Source: Trema orientale (taxonomy: Eukaryota > Streptophyta > Magnoliopsida > Rosales > Cannabaceae). Taken from it: DNA of 64,000 nt. The stretch spans positions 33,955 through 97,954 of the forward strand of contig JXTC01000223.1 in NCBI GenBank assembly GCA_002914845.1, read 5' to 3'. Made by a program: the position numbers and the translations under genes. The notes beneath the pieces are model-generated. The model saw only the letters and a program-made list of their open reading frames with translations. It did not search any database and was not told the origin of the DNA. Below are positions 11,100-24,500 of the stretch, piece by piece (position 1 is the first letter of the stretch; each line of letters starts with the position of its first letter).

Positions 11100-14000
11100 A
11101 GTATATATCTGCCAATATTAAGTCTAATATTTGTGTTTAATAACACAAACCTTAAGAAATGGAATAAGCACAATGTGCTCAGTTGCATTGGTCTTGACCT
11201 TGTGCTCCGAACAGAACATCCTACTGCTCTTACAGTTTAAAGTTCTTCAGTTGGTAAAGAAGAATTTTGAGTAGTAAATTCGTTCTAATTACATAAGTCT
11301 CATGGTCATGCAACACTCCATTATAGAAACCATAAGGGACGCTATACCTGAGGAGTTAAACGCTAAGTTGTTCCTTAAAGTAATTACGGATCGTTTTATT
11401 AAAAACGAAAAGGTCGAAATGAGTACCATTTTTTGGAACCTCGTTTCAATTCAGTATAAGGATTAAGGGAACATAAGGGAGTATATTATGGAGATGTCTA
11501 ATCTCGCTTCCAAACTAAAGGCACTTAAGTAAGAGTAGTTGAAAGACTTGCTCGTGCATTCGGTCACTATCTCTCTTATTGCCCAAATCAGTTAAGCAAA
11601 GTTACAACACCCTAAAGTACAAATGATCTCTTTTGAGATCATTTCTTATAGTGTGCAAGAAGAAGATAGGTTGAAGCGAGAAAAGATTGAAAGTACTTAC
11701 TTAGCATGTACTTTTCAAGATAAGATAAAATAAGGAAAAAGAATAAGGATAAGGAAGCTACAGTTATGTCTTTACAGCATAAAGTGCAAAAGGAAACAAC
11801 ATAAGGAATTTGTCTGTTTCTTTTGCAAAAAGGCTGGATGTATAAGGTTGATTGTCCTAATCATGCCTTTTAGTGTATAAAGAAGGGTATGCTTCTCAAT
11901 TTTATTTGTTGTAAAGTTAATTTAGCTCTTGTACCCAAATGCACTTAGTGAATAGATTCGGATTCTACTATTCACATAAGTGTGTTCATGCAAGATTATT
12001 TGTGAAGCCAGTTACAAATTGATGATGAAAGATTCATCTGTTTGGGCAATGGCAACACAACTTCAGTGGAGGCTATATAAGGTTATTTAGATTACAATTA
12101 GAGATTGGTTAATTTTTGGATTTGGAAGAGACTTTTAAAGTATTCTATTTCTGACATGAACAAATAAACACATTCTTGTTCATTAGGAAATAGTTAAATT
12201 TAGTTTCTTTCAAGATTCAAATTTCATGCTACTAGTTCTTTGATTGATAATCTTTATAAGTTGAAAATAATTGCTCATCAAGTTAATCTTGCATATTAAG
12301 AAATATAGTACAAAAAATACAAGTCAATTAAAAGAATTTCTCTATGGTATGACACTAGCCTTGTGTCAGATGAAATTCTTAACCTACTTAACTTGACAGA
12401 CTTTAAAATCTGTGTTAAATACATTAAGGAATACAGACAAACATAAGGAAATAAGGTATCAACAAGAGTTTTGACGTCTTAGAGCTAATTTGTACTGATA
12501 CATACAGACCATTCCATAGAGTTATCTGGAATGGCCAACAGTGTTATATTATGTTCATAGACAATTATTCTCGTTAAGGATACCTATTTTGGTTCATGAG
12601 AAGTCATAATTTCTGGATGTATCTAAGTTTTTCCAATGCCTAAGTTGAAATTCAACTGAGCTAGGAAATTAAAGCTGTCAAATCTAATCACAGTGCATAC
12701 TATGGTAGGTAAGACGGATAAAGTAAACAAAGTCCAGAACCCTTCACTCAGTTCCTAGAGACATACAGAATCGTTCGACAATATGAAATACCAGGGAAAC
12801 CTAGTATAAAAAGTATTGCTCAGTGACAATAAAGCAAACTTAAGGACATGGTAAGAAGTGTAATTAATCATTCTTCTTTACCTAAAATCACTCTAGGAAA
12901 GAAACCTAAGAACTGCAGTTTACATACTAAGCAAAGCTTCCACTAAAGATGTAGCTAAAGACCCCATATGCGCTATAGACGGGCAAGAAGCCTAGCATCA
13001 GGTACTTACATGTTTGGGGTTGTCCAACTAAGGTTAGGCCATACAGGCTATATGAAAAGTGATTGGACTTAAGAATTTTAGCTACTATTTCATTCGGTAC
13101 TTTGAAAAGTTAAGAGGACTCATTTTTATGATATCTCTTATATATCCTTTTCAAAATGGGAAAATATAAATTCCTTGAGGATGTTAAGTTTGGGGGGAGA
13201 AAAGGTTAAAAATATTGTCTTTGAGGAGGAATTCATTTCTCTTCCTTCAGTTGCAAATTGAAAATGTTCAGGTTTCAGGCTTCTATACCTGACATTATTC
13301 AAGATACAAATTCGGATCAAGATAATATTCAGCAGCTTCCAAAAAGAGCAAACTCAACAACCTCAAGAGAAAGTGCCATGAAGGAAATCCACTGGAACAT
13401 GTGTTTGATATGGGAGCAGAAAATGATCTAATTATTTTCACTCAAGCTAAAACAATGTTCTAACTCTCAAAGTGGATTAATGCCATAAAGAATGAGATGA
13501 AATCCATGAAGGACAATGACATTTAAGATCTTGTCGACATTTAGTTTTGTCTAGTTCTAATGGTTTCACTCCAAAGGAAGGCATTATTTATAAAGAGACT
13601 TTCTTTCTAGTTTTACAAGAAAGACTCTTTCAGGATAATTTTGGCACTAGTAGCTCACCATATTCTGGAGTTACATTAGGTGAATTTAAAGACTACCAGT
13701 TTCCCATTAAGATATTGAAGATTCCATCTAGTTATTTTCTCGTTTGGTTTTGAGGAAAATTTAAGTTGATGGTCTTATATATCACAAGTTCAGTGGGAGC
13801 AAGTTTATCTTCTTGATATTGTATGTCAATGACATATTTTTGGCTAGCAATGATATAGGTTTATTGTACGAAACCAAGAAATTTCTATCGAAGGATATTG
13901 ATGTGAAAGATCTTAGGGACGTCTCTTTTACTAAGGAATATAGATACATTGAGATCCTTTCGATCGTATCTTTTAGGATATCACAAAAGATCTATATCGA

Positions 14001-14770
14001 TAAAGATTATGTTTCAGGAGATATGCCTATTGGCTAAGGGTGATTAATACAGTCTCAATCAGTGCCCATAATGATATTGAAATTAAGGAAATACAGAAAT
14101 TCTCTTATGCGTTGGCAGTGGAGAATCTTATGTATATTCAGGATTGTTAGGTAGATATTAATAACCCTCATGTGGATCATTAAGTAGCAGCAAAATGGGT
14201 TATGCAGAATTTAAAGAGAACATTAGTTTATGTGCTCACTTATCAGAAATCGAAAAATTTCAGAGATCATTGGGTATTTCGATTCTGTTTTTGTTGGATG
14301 CCTATATAGTTAAATATCCACTTTTGGTTATATATATATATATTTGCTAAATGGAGGAGCTATTTGGAAGAGTGTTAAATAAACACTCACAGATTTTCAC
14401 TACGGAGCAAAGTATATATATCTTGTTATAAGGCATCGATTTATAGAATATAACTGCAGAACTTTATCACCAGGCTGCAAGCTGTGGTTGATGGTTATAA
14501 AAGACCACTAAGGAATTATTGTGATAATTAAGCCGCATTGTTGTATTCTGATAACAGCAGAAACTCTTGAAGTCAATGCACATAGACTTTAAGTTATCTG
14601 TTGTTAAAATAAAGTATTCAGAGTTAACAAGTGTCTAAGGAACATGTAAGTACAAACTCCATCATAGTGGCCACTCAGCAAAGGCTTATCACCTAAGGTG
14701 CTTTCATTAGCATATTGCTCATAATGGTGTTGTATTTTAAAGACGTGCAGTTTCAGTGGGAGTTTGTAAT
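11100..14770 (+). pseudogene. Copia C2 gag-pol, heavily degraded
   Basis: The stretch aligns by eye with the C3 gag-pol: gag near 11145-11560, the protease/pre-integrase region near 11940-12360, integrase near 12480-12900, RT near 13500-14040 (including a YVND-type catalytic box near 13821), and RNase H near 14090-14420. Stops and frameshifts occur every few dozen bases in every frame. The longest surviving piece (13813-14037) is 74 codons. No product is possible, so any transposition must have used proteins from another copy. Confidence 0.82.
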
Positions 14771-15230
14771 TTGGTTCAAATGTTCATTAGTGACACTTAT
14801 TCCTTGATTAATTTCTGCAAAATATGGTTGATGTTTTTTTGTAAACTCTGAATTCAAATATGATATTTATCATATTACTATCTTTCCTACTGCGGTTTAA
14901 GTATAAAGTTTGCGGTAATGCATTAAGAGGAAAGACTAAGGTTGATCTCATTTCAGTTTAAAATAGGACCAAATGGAAATAGGCATGTAAGATCACTTTT
15001 CGTGTAATTTCCATGCCACACATCCATACTTGATCTGTTCATTGCGTGTATTGATTTGATAATCATTGATGGGTTTAGTTACCTACCTAAGTGCAAAAAA
15101 AGCCGCTTTGGTTTCATGTTAATATACAAAATGGTTCAGATTATCTTAAGGGGTAATTTCTCAACAGACAATAATAAAGTGCGCAATCAAGTTTTCATTA
15201 TATAATTGTCTCAGGAAAAACTTATGTAGC

Positions 15231-15243
15231 CCAAGTGGGAGAT
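15231..15243 (+). other. Polypurine tract of Copia C2
   Basis: CCAAGTGGGAGAT directly precedes the 3' LTR. It is intact in form and matches the minus-strand tract of C3 at 18118-18130. Confidence 0.8.
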
Positions 15244-15751
15244 TGTTGGGTTATTCGTATAAACCCAATAAAGTGGGTCATAGTTTTTATATCAATTATA
15301 TAATATAAGGACTGTCTAATTAAGAGGGGTCATTAAGTAATCTAATTAAGGACTCTTGAAGTTACCTATTTGGTGTGGACTCTGTAATGTGTGGTTACCT
15401 AATCCTAGTCCAATAAGGATTGATGGGGTCTCTATTGGTGACTAGTATATAAGGATATAACTATAGGGTTTTGGTCCACAAGCCAAATAGAACGTGTGCT
15501 CTTCTCCTCTGCCTCCATCAACAGAGAGAGACCCATTGAGCATTCATAGAGTATTCTGGCTGTGGAAGACCTTCTACCCTCAGGCTCTAATTAGTTAATC
15601 GCTTCCGCTTACGTGATCACAACCTTTGCTGTCAAACACGATAGATTCAGGTTAGTCACGGGTTTACTCTCAATAAATCTTTTCCTGACAATTTGGCATG
15701 ATAGATTCTGGAATTATATTTAGTTTATTAATCCATTGTGTATATCTAACA
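15244..15751 (+). repeat. 3' LTR of Copia C2
   Basis: The LTR is 508 bp, begins TGTTGGG and ends TCTAACA, and is followed by the CTTAA target duplication. It is about 96% identical to the 5' LTR by hand count. Confidence 0.93.
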
Positions 15752-15756
15752 CTTAA

Positions 15757-16335
15757 ATCACATGTTTGCAGGGGACTGAGTGAAATAGATCTTAAATATG
15801 ACAAGTTAACAATAGTATCAGCTACTCTCCCTTGAATGAACCAGAAAATTCACGCTCTGTAGTATTGAACAGCTGCAAAAAGCTTTCATGAAAGTGATCA
15901 TCATACTCTGATCGATCGGCAGAAAATTTAACTAAAACAATTTTATGCATGGCCAACGGTTGTGACGACTGACCCATGACAATGTTTTGAGACTTGTTTT
16001 TTTTTTTTTTTTTTTGATGATAGACTTGTTGTTTATTAAAATCAATAAAATGAGTAACAATAATTTACATTTTCCAAATATTCATGCTTTGAACATTGTA
16101 AAGGCTAATAGAGTCCGCAAATATTACTGTTATGACTTACAACTGTAATAGCATACAGTATAGGAAATAGTCTACATAACTCAAGTTGTATCAACAACTT
16201 CTACCGAGGACTCCAGTGTGGTGGTAGGCGTTGTGTCCTTCAACCAAAAAGATCTTTAAGTTTGTGTCGCTCCATGTATTGGTCCGAATAAATGTGCATT
16301 CATCTGAATAAATGTTTTCAAAACTTGTAGTAGAT
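15757..16335. other. Intergenic DNA, no gene seen
   Basis: A T19 run lies near 15997-16015. No recognisable coding sequence was found. Confidence 0.5.
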
Positions 16336-16740
16336 GGGGCCGGTTTAGATTCACTTCCAGTTTTTTATTTAAATAAATTAAAAATAGAAATAAAAATTTT
16401 GTTTTGGCTTTTAATTTTTGAAAACAAGAACAAAAAAATGCAAATAACGACTAAAAAAGTCAAATAAACTTGTATTTGTGTTTGTATTTGTATATGTATA
16501 TATATATATGTATATGCGCTTGTGTATAAATATTTGTATGTTTTTTTATTTTTGAAATTGTTTTAAAAAATAAAAGTATTAGAAATTTTTTATTATCACT
16601 TTTTTTGAAATTTTTGGTAATAATTTTTAAAAATAAAAAATAAAAACAAAGTTATCAAGCAAACTTCTAAAAAAAAATTTTCCATTTTTCTGTTTGAAAA
16701 AACAAAAAATAGAAAATAAAAGTGAATCTAAATAAGCCCG
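16336..16740. mobile_element. MITE with inverted ends
   Basis: The left end GGGGCCGGTTTAGATTCACTT matches the reverse complement of the right end, which holds AAGTGAATCTAAATAAGCCCG. The ~400-bp core is A/T-rich with poly-A-type hairpin sequence and no coding capacity. The superfamily is uncertain, because the flanking target duplication is not clear. Confidence 0.65.
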
Positions 16741-17612
16741 TAACATGCGGAGCCATTAAGTGACCCAGAATTATAAGGGAACGCAACCTTTTTTCTCAAT
16801 AACCTCTATCTTGAGCAAAACATTTCTACAAATAGCCAATATAACTGAAGTGCTGTGTGTGTGAACACAATATATGGAAGTTTGAAGACTAATGCCAGGT
16901 GAAAAGGGAAATAAAAGAGAGAAAAATAGAGGAAAAGTGAAAGTGTATGTTGTATTGGTGGGGAGGAGAAAGAAATGAGGCCTACCAGACTGTAATCTTC
17001 CCTAATTGGAAACTAGACAGAAAACGGAGTGAGAATTTTCCCAAGTTGACGAGGAATTTGAATTACTATACTACCATTATATAGTTTTCTTAGCGAGAGG
17101 AATATAACACATGGAGCCATCAAATGCGCTCCAAAATTATCCGGGTACACAATCATTTTTCACCTAAAAATTTAATAAACAACTAATATAGCTAAGGCTA
17201 GCTTATTGGCACCAGCGGCCCTGAACTCTTCGATTTAGTCCATCAATTAAATAAATGACCAAATTAGTCCTTGAATTTATATTTAAATAACAATTAGTCC
17301 AAATTGCTAACAGTGCACATTTTAGACAAAATTTTCATCTATGTATATAACACATACTCAGTTACAAAACATAAACTTAAAAACACAAAACTAGAAAAAG
17401 AAATATAAATTTTAATTTTTAGCTATCTTACGATTTTCATTTTCTTCTTCTCTCCCTAATTTTCTCTTGAAAATGAAATTTAGGGCTTCTTCTTCTTCTT
17501 CTTTTTTATTCTTATTATTTTTTATTTTCAACCAATAAGTTTAGAATTTATGGATTCTAACTTGAAAGGCAGTATGATTCTATCCAAAATTTAATATTTT
17601 TAGTTATTTGGA
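16741..17612. other. Intergenic DNA with a dispersed repeat
   Basis: Bases 17210-17330 resemble 19757-19859: both carry CCCTGAACT..., an AATTAAATAAATGACC core and TAGTC(C)ATTGAATTTAT-type sequence. This is the repeat family into which C3 inserted. No gene was seen in the rest; CTT repeats lie at 17488-17506. Confidence 0.5.
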
Positions 17613-17617
17613 CTAAA

Positions 17618-18116
17618 TGTTGGATATACATAATGGATTGTGAAACCAAATACAATCCTAGAATCTATATATCATGCTAAATTGTCAAGAAAAGATTTGT
17701 TGAGAGAAAATCCATGACTAACCTGGATCCATTGTATTTGACAGCAAAGGATGTGATCACATAAGCAGAAGCGATTAATTAATTAGAGCCTGAGGGTAGA
17801 AGATCTTCCACAGCCAGAAACTATGTATGCTCAATGGGTTCTCTCTCTGTTGGTGGAGGCAGAGGAGAAGAACGTACGTTCTATTTGACTTGGGGACCAA
17901 AACCCTAATATTTATAACCTCATATACTGACAGCCAATAGAGATCATATCAATCCTTATTGGTCTAGTATTGGGTAACCACACATTACACAGCCCATAGT
18001 TAATTAGTAATTTTTTGAGCCCATAATTAGATCACTTAATGGCCCCACTTAATTAGACAGCCCTCAGCCTATATAATTGTGATATACACGTGTAGCCCAT
18101 AATAGGAAACCCAACA
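17618..18116 (-). repeat. 3' LTR of Copia C3, inverted
   Basis: On the minus strand it starts TGTTGGGTTTCC and ends TATATCCAACA. It is 499 bp, exactly the length of the plus-strand LTR at 19860. On its own strand the next five bases (complement of 17613-17617) are TTTAG, the same five bases that precede the 19860 LTR. Confidence 0.9.
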
Positions 18117-18540
18117 ATCTCCCACTTGGGCTACATGAGTATTCCTGAAACAATTATATAATGAAAACTTGAGTGCGCACTTTATTGCTGTTTGTTAAGA
18201 AATTACTCCTTAAGACAATCTGAACTATATTGTATATTAACATGAAACTAAAGCGGCCTTTATTGTACTTAGGTAGGCAACTAAATCCATCAATGATTAT
18301 TAAATCATTACACGCAATGACACAGATCAAGTATGGATACATGGCATGGAAATTACATGAAAAGTGATCTTACATACCTATTTCCGTTTGGTCCTACTTT
18401 ATGATTCTAATGAATCAACCTTAATCTTTCACTTTACGCAAAACAGCAGATAGAAAGAAAATAAAATATAAATTCAGAGTATAAAAGAAAACCATCACAT
18501 GATTGATATCAAATAATTAATGTGTCTATCAGAAGAGAAT
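18117..18540 (-). mobile_element. 3' end of the Copia C3 interior, inverted
   Basis: A minus-strand polypurine tract (complement of 18118-18130) lies against the LTR. Sequence beyond it matches C2 14770-15230 in reverse. It stops near 18540, where unrelated AT-rich DNA begins. It is non-coding. Confidence 0.8.
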
Positions 18541-19756
18541 TTTTCTTATTGCATGCTTTTATTTATTTTGCATCATAGTTTAGTTTTCTTTATTTTATTT
18601 ATTTACAATTAAATTACTTTTGTTTGGATAAAGTTAATATTGATCAATTTTAATACTTAGTATTGACTTAGAAATTAATCTTTATAGGTTCGACACTCTA
18701 ACTCCTAAATCTATATTACTTGTGACCGTGTGAACTTGGACAGGAGTGCGTGAGTGTAATTTATAGTTGCACATTCCTACTGACATGTGACCAAAAAAAA
18801 AAGTGAGGGATAATTTAGAAGTGACAAGGGTATAGCAAGTAGTTTTTTTATTTTTAAATTTAACTAAGAGGGTAATTTTAGAAATTGTGATGAGAGGATA
18901 TAGAGGGATATCAATAGACCCACAAAAAATAAATAAATGAAATTATTTTGAATTGTTTGATAAACAAGGAGGAAATAAATTAGTTTTTTCGAAAACACTA
19001 ATTTTACCCTGCATTGCTATTTTATTGGGATGATTACATAAATATCTCATGCCTTTAAATGAAATGCTCATTTCATCCATCGGTTTTCATAAATAGCAAA
19101 ACTTTCCTCTTGGATTAACAAATTGGTACAAATTCCACTCTTCTATTTAATTTGATCAAAATTAAATAGTAAAGTTTTGTTTTTCTACAATTAATAAACA
19201 ATTAAAAATCAAAAAAAGGAAAAAAAAAAGAGAAAAAGAATTATATATATTGCATCACTAAATCTTCTTTTTTCCCCTTTCACCCTCTATCATTTGTTTT
19301 TTAAGGTTGTATTTATTTGGTTACAAGTTTAGCTTAAAGATCCTTCAATAAAAAGAAAGTTCTAAGTAAAGATAATTTGGTCCTTTTGTATGCTTATTTT
19401 TACAAAATTAGAAAGGTGAATGAAATTTCTATTGATTTGCTAATCTAATGGGATATTTTTACAGTTCATCAACTTGGAAAAGTTCTATACTCATTTTTCT
19501 ATCCATTTTGGGATTATTAAAACTTTGTAGGTCTCACTTTTTTTTTTGTTTTTCTCTCCTAACAAAGAATGAACTTTCTCATTCTCACTTTTTTTTGTTT
19601 TTCTCTCTTAACAAAGAACGAACTTTCTCATTCTCCCTCTACTTTGCTCTCTTACTTTTTTCTTTCCTCTCTCTTTTTACCTCTACCAACCATAGCAATA
19701 GTCTTAAACTTCCACATATATGTCCATACACTCACAGTTCCTTAGTAATAGGATAA
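18541..19756. other. AT-rich DNA inside the inferred inversion
   Basis: No gene is supported. Two near-identical stretches of about 50 bp with TTTTTTTGTTTTTCTCTC-AACAAAGAA-GAACTTTCTCATTCTC lie at 19538-19586 and 19588-19638, a short local duplication. The open frame across them is pyrimidine-rich noise. Confidence 0.5.
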
Positions 19757-19859
19757 ATGGCATCAATGGTCCCTGAACTTTTTGAAATATGATAATTTAG
19801 TCCCTGAATTAAATAAATGACCCAACTAGTCATTGAATTTATGTTAAAGGATAATTTAG
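19757..19859 (+). repeat. Dispersed repeat, target of the C3 insertion
   Basis: It resembles 17210-17330. It ends in TTTAG immediately before the C3 LTR. The sequence beyond the other C3 end (complement of 17600-17612, TCCAAATAAC) continues this repeat the way the 17210 copy does (TAGTCCAAATTGC). Confidence 0.55.
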
Positions 19860-20358
19860 TGTTGGGTTTCCAATTATGGGCTACACGTGTATATCACAAT
19901 TACATAGGCTGAGGGTTGTCTAATTAAGTAGGGGCCATTAAGTGATCTAATTATGGGCTCAGAAAATTACTAATTAAGTATAGGTTGTATAATGTGTGGT
20001 TACCCAATACTAGACCAATAAGGATTGATGAGATCTCTATTGGCTGTCAGTATATAAGGACCTAACTATTAGGATTTTGGTCCCTAAGCCAAATAGAGCA
20101 TACGCTCTTCTCCTCTGCCTCCATTAATAGAGAGAGAATTCATTGAGCATACATAGAGTATTCTGGCTGTAGAAGATCTTCTATCTTTAGGCTTTAATTA
20201 ATTAATCGCTTCCGCTTACGTAATCACATTCTTTGCTTTCACACACAATAGATCCAGGTTAGTCACGAATTTTCTCTCAACAAATCTCTTCCTAACAATT
20301 TGACATGATAGATTTCAGAATTATATTTGGTTTAACAATCTATTATGTATATCCAACA
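19860..20358 (+). repeat. 5' LTR of Copia C3
   Basis: It is 499 bp, begins TGTTGGGTTTCC and ends TATATCCAACA. It contains a TATATAAGGACC TATA-like region near 20050. It is preceded by TTTAG (19855-19859). Confidence 0.9.
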
Positions 20359-20360
20359 AG

Positions 20361-20372
20361 TGATATCAGAGC
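20361..20372 (+). other. Primer-binding site of Copia C3
   Basis: TGATATCAGAGC is the initiator-tRNA-Met type site with one G-to-A change. It lies three bases after the LTR. Confidence 0.8.
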
Positions 20373-20634
20373 GGGATTTCATGTTAAATTGATTGGGTTA
20401 ATCATGCATTATTGAAGTTTTCGTAATCTATGCCTATTTGTAATTTTAAGATTTAGATTATACATGTATGATATGTAATTTATATGATTTGTTGAGTTAT
20501 TTGATGTTTTGAGGGTTAGGTTTTGGCTTATGGGTCATTCATATTTTGGATTTAGGATCAAAAACATCATTTTCGGGTTTATTTTGATGTTTGAAGCTAT
20601 TTAAGTGGATCTGGAAAATTCCAAATTCGTACTA

Positions 20635-21015
20635 GAATAGTATTTTCGGCAGACTAATTCTGGTTTTTGGTCTACCGAAAATACTATTCCAGCAACATAA
20701 TTTTCAGCAAAATTTTGGCTTTTGGGTCATTTTTTTGGAGCAGATTTCGGTCAACTTTGACTTAAATTATGGAATTTCAATCCATTTTCGACCTATTAAG
20801 AACTAGAATGACCCTCACTTTGCCCGTAGAAAATCCTATTTGGTTCTAGGATTGATAAAGTGACGAACCAATTTCATAAAGATCGAATCTGACAATTTAG
20901 TCACTGTTAGATTCGGTCGACCGAAAGTTGCCGAAAATCGCAATTTGGTCTTTGTGGTTTTCGATCAACCGAAATGGCAGAATCAGTTGATCGATTCTGC
21001 CAACCGGTCGACCGA
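20635..21015 (+). repeat. Hairpin and palindrome cluster in the C3 leader
   Basis: A perfect 15-bp inverted repeat GAATAGTATTTTCGG lies at 20635-20649 and 20675-20689. A 14-bp palindrome TTCGGTCGACCGAA lies at 20912-20925. A GCAGAATC/GATTCTGC hairpin lies at 20977-21000, and CGGTCGACCG at 21005-21014. The position in the element is the same as the C2 array, but the sequence is different. Confidence 0.8.
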
Positions 21016-21564
21016 TTCCTGCAGCAAAGAAAAATTTCAGTTTTCGGCTATTTTTAGTCGATTTTTGAGCACTTTAGTTAATTTTCTTTGCACCATTTAT
21101 TTAAATATTTCGAAATAGATGAGTTGAAATAACATGTTGCCAAAGTAACCTCTATTATATAAATTTATTTATTTCAAAATATTTGAATAATTGTGTGTTT
21201 ATTGTTCATACGAATAATTACCAGCACAAAGGAAGATGATTATTTGGCTGAATAATGAGTACATCCGTGGTAATAGATATGTGATGGTTATTAAGTTTCC
21301 ATGTGGATAGTAAATCGGCCCAAAGGAAGATTTACTGTCAATATTTGATTACTACACTGAAGAGTACTACTTATAGGTTCATAAGTCGGCCCAAAGGAAG
21401 GCTTATTGATGTTGTTCTCGGTATCTTGTGATGGGAGCCCACCTTATATGTTTATTTGTTGTATGCTAGTATGTCTTTTTTTTTTTTATACTTAGTTTAT
21501 GACATGTTTTAATATGAGCTACTATTTTTTTTTTTTTGTTCTCTGTTCAGTTTCTGCTTCAAAC

Positions 21565-24500
21565 ATATCTACTAAATTGAATTCAATTCCTGTACTTAAC
21601 GGGCACAAACTTCCAGAAGTGGAAAGAGCATGTTATGATTGTGCTTGGTTGCATGGATCTGGACCTTGCACTTAGGAAAGAACAACTTGCCACTCTTATA
21701 GATGAAAGTTCTGCTACGACTATTAAGAACTTTGAGCAATGGGAACATTCTAATCACATGAGACTTATAATCGTGAAACATTCCATACCTGAGACCATTT
21801 GGGGTGTTGTGCCAGAGGTTGATAATGCTAAGGCATTCCTTGACGTAACTGCGGAACATTTCCAAAGGAATAAAAAAGCAGAAATAAGTACCATACTAAG
21901 CAATTTACTTACTATGCATTATCAAGGTAAAGAGAACATCAGGGAGTACATCATGGAGATGTCCAATCTGGCTTCAAAACTAAAGGCACTTAAGTTAGAG
22001 CTGTCAGATGACTTACTCGTGTAATTAGTTCTACTCTTTCTTCCACCATAATTCAGTCAATATAAAGTGAGCTACAACACCCAGAAAGAAAAATGGACTC
22101 TTAATGAGCTCATATCTCAGTGTGTGTATGAAGAGGATAGATTGAAGCGAGATAAGGCAGAGAATGTTCACTTAGCAACAACCTCTTAAGATAAGAAAAG
22201 AAAAATGACTAAGGATAAAGGAGTTGCATCTGGGACTTCACAAAATAAAGTGTAAAAGAAACAAGATGAGAAATCAGCTTATTTCTTCTCCAAGAGGGCA
22301 GGACATGTGAAGAAGGAATGTCCCAAGTACGCCGCCTGGCATGTCAAGAAGGGTAAGCTTCTCAATTTTGTCTATTCTGAGGTTAATTTTACTTCTGTAC
22401 CCAGTCATACTTGGTGGGTGGATAGTGGTGCCACTACTCACATAAGTATGTTTATGCAGGGTTATCTGAGGAGCTATCTGCCAAGTGATGCTGAAAGATA
22501 CATTTATGTGGGCAATGGCGACACAGCTACAGTAGAGGCAATAGGTCTATTTAGGTAGCAATTAGGTTCTGGTTTATTTTTAGATTTGGATGAGACATTC
22601 ATTGTACCATCATTTAAACGGAATTTAATTTCCATTTCAGTTTTGGACAAATCTAGTTATTCTTGTTCATTTGGAAATAATAAATTTAGTCTTTTTCAAA
22701 ATTCCAATATTATTGCGACTGGTACTTTGATTGATAACCTATATAAAATCGACACTATTACCTCAATTAATGAAACTTTACATGTCGAGAAACGTGGTAC
22801 AAAATGCAAAACCGTTGAGAATTACTCTATGTTATGGCACAAGCGATTAGGACATATCTCTAAACAAAGAATACAATGTCTTGTGTTAGAAGGAATTCTT
22901 GATCCACTTGACCTCACAGATTTCACAGTTTATGTTGAGTGTATTAAAGATAAACAGACAAATGTACGTAAATTAGGCACTAATAGGAGTTCCGGTGTCT
23001 TAAAACTAATACATACTGATATCTGTGGTCCATTCCCTAGGACTTCATGGAATAGTCAATTGTATTTCATTACGTTCAAAGACGATTACTCTCGCTATGG
23101 ATACCTATATTTAATTCATAAGAAGTCACAATCCCTAGACGTTTTTAAAACTTTCAAAGCCGAAGTTGAAAATTAACTCGATAAGAAAATTAAAGCCGTC
23201 AAATCCGATCATAGTGGTGAATACTACGGTAAGTATGATGGATCCAATGAACAACGTCTAGGACCCTTTGCCCAGTACCTAGAGGAATGTGGAATCATCC
23301 CATAATACACAATGCCGGAAAAATCTAGCATGAATGGTATTGCCGAGCGATGAGACCGAACACTTAAAGACATGGTGAGGAGTATGATTAGTTATTCCTC
23401 TTTACCTGAATCACTTTGGGGAGAAGCGCTTGAGACTGCAGTTTATATACTCAACAAAGTACCCAGCAAATCAGCAGCTAAAACCCTATATGAACTATAG
23501 ACAGGCAAGAAGCCTAGCATTAGGCACTTGCATATTTGGGGTTGTCCAGCTGAAGCAAGGCCATATAGGCCACATGAAAAGAAACTAGACTCAAGAACAA
23601 TAAGCTACTATTTTGTTGGCTACGCTGAAAGATCAAGAGGTTTTAAATTCTATGATTCCTCTAACATGTCCTTTTTCGAGACAGGTAATGCGAGATTCCT
23701 TGAGGATATTGAGATTAGGAGGGGAGATAAGGTAAGAGATATTGTCTTTGAGGAGGAATTCATTTCTCTTCCTACAGTTACTATTAAAGGTGATCAGGTT
23801 CATTTACCTGATATTATTCAAGAAGTAAATCTGAAAAATTCAAGACAATATTCTGCAACTCCCTATCTCACATGAGGAAGTGGCTCTTGAAGAGCAACCT
23901 CAACAATATCAAGAGAAAGTGCCATTAAAGAGATCTACTAGGGAAAGGAGAAACACGATTCCAGATGATTACATCATCTATCTCTTCGAACATAAGTTTC
24001 ATATAGGAGTGAAAAATGATCAAATCAATTTCATTCAAGCCAAACAAAGTTTAAAATCCTAATAATGGATTATTGCCATGGAGGATGAGATGAAATCCAT
24101 GAGAGACAACGACGTTTGGGATCTTGTCGAATTGCTAGAAGGAACGAAACTCATTGGTTGTAAATGGATTTTTAAAACTAAAAGGGATTCGAAAGGCAAT
24201 ATCGAAAGATATAAGGCTCGTCTAGTTACCAAGGATTTCACTCAGAAAGAAGGCATTGGCTATAAAGAGACTTTCTCTCCATTTTCTTCGAAAGACTCTT
24301 TCAGAATAATTATAGTACTAGTAGCTCATTTTGATCTGGAGCTACACCAGATGGATGTAAAGACCGCATTTCGCAATGGTGATATTAAGGAAACGATTTA
24401 TATGGTACAGCCTGAAAACTTTATAATTGGAGATCCAAAGTCTATGGTCTGTAAACTAAAGAAATCTATTTATGGTCTTAAACAAGCATCCCGTCAATGG

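Larger units (their letters stand above)
9338..15751 (+). mobile_element. Copia LTR retrotransposon C2, structurally complete
   Basis: Two LTRs (9338-9854 and 15244-15751) both begin TGTTGG and end TATCTAACA. The primer-binding site and polypurine tract are in place. A perfect 5-bp direct repeat CTTAA lies at 9333-9337 and 15752-15756. The element inserted about 410 bp downstream of the EF-hand stop codon. The LTRs differ by about 21 substitutions plus three small indels by hand count, but the coding region is a wreck of stops. It is the same family as C3 (17618-25305), which helps to read its interior. Confidence 0.95.
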
